A stretch of DNA of 6,571 nucleotides from assembly GCA_022615295.1 (NCBI GenBank), contig JAKEHF010000079.1, forward strand, positions 1 through 6,571, written 5' to 3'. The stretch is from Actinomycetota bacterium. GTDB taxonomy: Bacteria; Actinomycetota; Acidimicrobiia; Spongiisociales; ZC4RG35. The position numbers and the translations under genes were made by a program. This document shows, piece by piece, positions 5,786 to 6,571 of this stretch. The stretch's first letter is position 1. Every line of letters begins with the position of its first letter. The notes beneath the pieces are model-generated. The model saw nothing but the letters and a program-made list of their open reading frames with translations. It was not told the origin of the DNA and did not search any database.

Positions 5786-5811
5786 CGTGGTGCCACCACG
5801 GACGGTGGCAC
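5786..5811 (+). terminator. hairpin after sufB, two competing stems
   Basis: GTGCCACC (5790-5797) and GGTGGCAC (5804-5811) form a perfect 8-bp stem with a 6-nt loop, starting 9 nt after the sufB stop. No T-run follows, as is frequent for terminators in GC-rich actinobacteria. A second stem, CGTGGT-GCC-ACCACG (5786-5800), uses the same bases and excludes the first. It is most likely the end of the sufB transcript or an mRNA-stabilising structure. Confidence 0.5.
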
Positions 5812-5841
5812 ACTCCAGGGGATGATCGAGCGGCCACTCTG

Positions 5842-5949
5842 ATGGGTGTCCTCATCCTCCACATGCAGCCGAGGAGCCCCGACTTCCTCGACCTGCCCTG
5901 GGACCTCACCGTGAGCGCCTGGCCCGACGAGCTCCTCATCGACATGCCC
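5842..5949 (+). pseudogene. N-terminal remnant of a DUF4032-like gene
   Basis: About 36 codons from ATG 5842 (or ATG 5863) look like the beginning of actinobacterial DUF4032 proteins, as I recall them: a short hydrophobic strand, then 12-SPDFLDLPWDL-22 and 26-AWPDELLIDMP-36. The complete family is several hundred residues, related to kinase-like or lipopolysaccharide-kinase-like folds, with unknown function. The resemblance stops at about 5949. The frame stays open to 6381, but the continuation is Arg/His-rich text typical of a wrong-frame reading of the ABC gene fragment beneath it. No clear Shine-Dalgarno is seen. The family call is from memory of the LPWD...W..D.L pattern, so it is moderate; the loss of homology at the junction is clearer. 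Confidence 0.5.
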
Positions 5950-6151
5950 GGACATCGAGGAGCTGCTCGCCGACACCGGTCAGGACGCCTCCTCGCTGGG
6001 CACCAAGACGAACTTCATCGCACGGGTCAGCCCCGACGTCAGGGTGAGACACGGGGAGAGGGTCGAGCTCACCGTCGACTGTGCCAAGCTCCATTTCTTC
6101 GACAAGACGACCGGAGAGCGCATCGGAACGAAGACCAGGGCCGCGGTCTGA
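5948..6151 (+). pseudogene. C-terminal remnant of a MalK/UgpC-type sugar ABC transporter ATPase
   Basis: The last 67 codons of an ABC ATP-binding protein are readable in a frame shifted by one relative to the fragment before it. They begin PDIEELLADTG and include 22-NFIARVSPDVRV-33 and the hallmark TOBE-domain ending 48-LHFFDKTTGERI-59 before a TGA at 6149-6151. Complete proteins have ~360-400 residues and power sugar import. The Walker A, signature and Walker B regions are all absent, and the frame closes upstream at a TGA with no start codon, so this piece cannot be expressed as an ATPase. Its stop is 2 nt upstream of the glycosidase frame's first candidate CTG codon, which suggests that a complete ABC gene once led directly into the GH1 gene. 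Confidence 0.8.
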
Positions 6152-6155
6152 TCCC

Positions 6156-6571
6156 CTGGGCTCTGACGACCCGCCGTTCACCTGGGGGGTGGCCACCTCC
6201 GCCTACCAGATCGAAGGCGCCCGGGGCCGGGACGGCAAGGGAGATTCGATCTGGGACCGGTTCTCGGATCTGGGGAGGCTGCGTCACTCCGGCGACGTCG
6301 CATGTGACCACTACAACCGTCTCGATGAGGACCTCGATCTGCTCGCCGACCTCGGAGTGGGGGCATATCGGTTCTCCATAGCCTGGACACGGGTGCTCCC
6401 CGACGGGACCGGGGAGGTCAATCCCCGTGGGCTCGCCTTCTACTCACGTCTCGTCGACGGTTTGGTGGAGCGGGGAATCGAGCCATGGGCCACCCTCTAC
6501 CACTGGGACCTCCCCCAGACTCTCCAGGACCGGGGAGGGTGGGTGAGACGGGAGACGGTGGACGACTTCGC
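6156..6571 (+). CDS. glycoside hydrolase family 1 (beta-glucosidase-like), N-terminal part
   Basis: The first third of a GH1 (beta/alpha)8-barrel enzyme, probably cytoplasmic, which releases terminal beta-linked sugars; it is cut by the right edge. Numbering from CTG 6156, F8-TWGVATSAYQIEGA-22 is the GH1 N-terminal signature with the sugar-binding Gln18. DSIWDRF, the block 78-YRFSIAW-84 and YHWDLPQ, with its glycone-binding His116, follow. The acid/base (TFNEP) and nucleophile (ENG) glutamates lie beyond the window. The start is unsettled: no ATG, GTG or TTG lies between the ABC fragment's stop and the signature. Choices are CTG at 6156, giving seven residues before F8, or GTG at 6081, adding 25 unconserved residues that overlap the ABC remnant. 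No signal peptide is seen. Context suggests intracellular cleavage of imported disaccharides. Confidence 0.93.
   Translation, partial: MGSDDPPFTWGVATSAYQIEGARGRDGKGDSIWDRFSDLGRLRHSGDVACDHYNRLDEDLDLLADLGVGAYRFSIAWTRVLPDGTGEVNPRGLAFYSRLVDGLVERGIEPWATLYHWDLPQTLQDRGGWVRRETVDDF

Noticed and set aside
5098..5976. Minus-strand 292-codon frame opposite sufB
   Set aside because: It is rich in His, Gly, Leu and Asp with no motif, and lies opposite highly conserved SufB sequence.
5842..6381. A real 179-residue protein from ATG 5842
   Set aside because: Only the first ~36 residues look like natural protein; beyond 5949 the frame reads the ABC ATPase and GH1 coding sequence out of phase.

Overview
The window is a 6.6 kb, GC-rich, densely coding bacterial segment. 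Frequent GTG/TTG starts, a SufB-type Fe-S assembly protein, a GGGW-motif protein and a trace of a DUF4032-like gene point to an actinobacterium. Class Acidimicrobiia or a relative is my guess, not a demonstrated placement. No RNA gene, CRISPR array or insertion sequence is visible.

Left half (1-2608, minus strand): a tight four-gene cluster read right to left. It encodes inositol-3-phosphate synthase (ino1), the ribosome-rescue peptidyl-tRNA hydrolase ArfB, a SAM-dependent O-methyltransferase, and the N-terminus of a DHA2-type MFS exporter that runs off the left edge. ino1 and arfB are 3 nt apart, arfB and the methyltransferase overlap by ATGA, and the exporter begins 16 nt after the methyltransferase. 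arfB has no ATG, GTG or TTG ahead of its GGQ motif. The best start is CTG at 1282, 8 nt after a GGAG. An annotation based on standard starts would begin at 1174 and lose the catalytic GGQ.

Middle (2673-4244): a plus-strand small protein with a GGGW motif (probably DUF6941), then a secreted M23 metallopeptidase with an intact active site. A short minus-strand Rossmann/SDR-like gene overlaps the 3' end of the peptidase tail to tail.

Right half (4245-6571, plus strand): sufB stands alone, without sufC or sufD directly after it. Upstream is a TACAAT -10 box with one palindrome before it and a second that starts 1 nt after it, a good candidate for iron-sulfur or stress-responsive control. A strong hairpin follows the gene. 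Next come two gene remnants joined at about 5948: the first ~36 codons of a DUF4032-like gene and, in another frame, the last 67 codons of a MalK/UgpC-type ABC ATPase. This is either the scar of a multi-gene deletion or an assembly chimera. The window ends inside a GH1 beta-glucosidase that also lacks an obvious standard start.

Functionally, the left cluster puts inositol synthesis (for inositol lipids or mycothiol in actinobacteria) with ribosome rescue and an export/methylation pair. The right end looks like what is left of a sugar-uptake and glycoside-hydrolysis locus.
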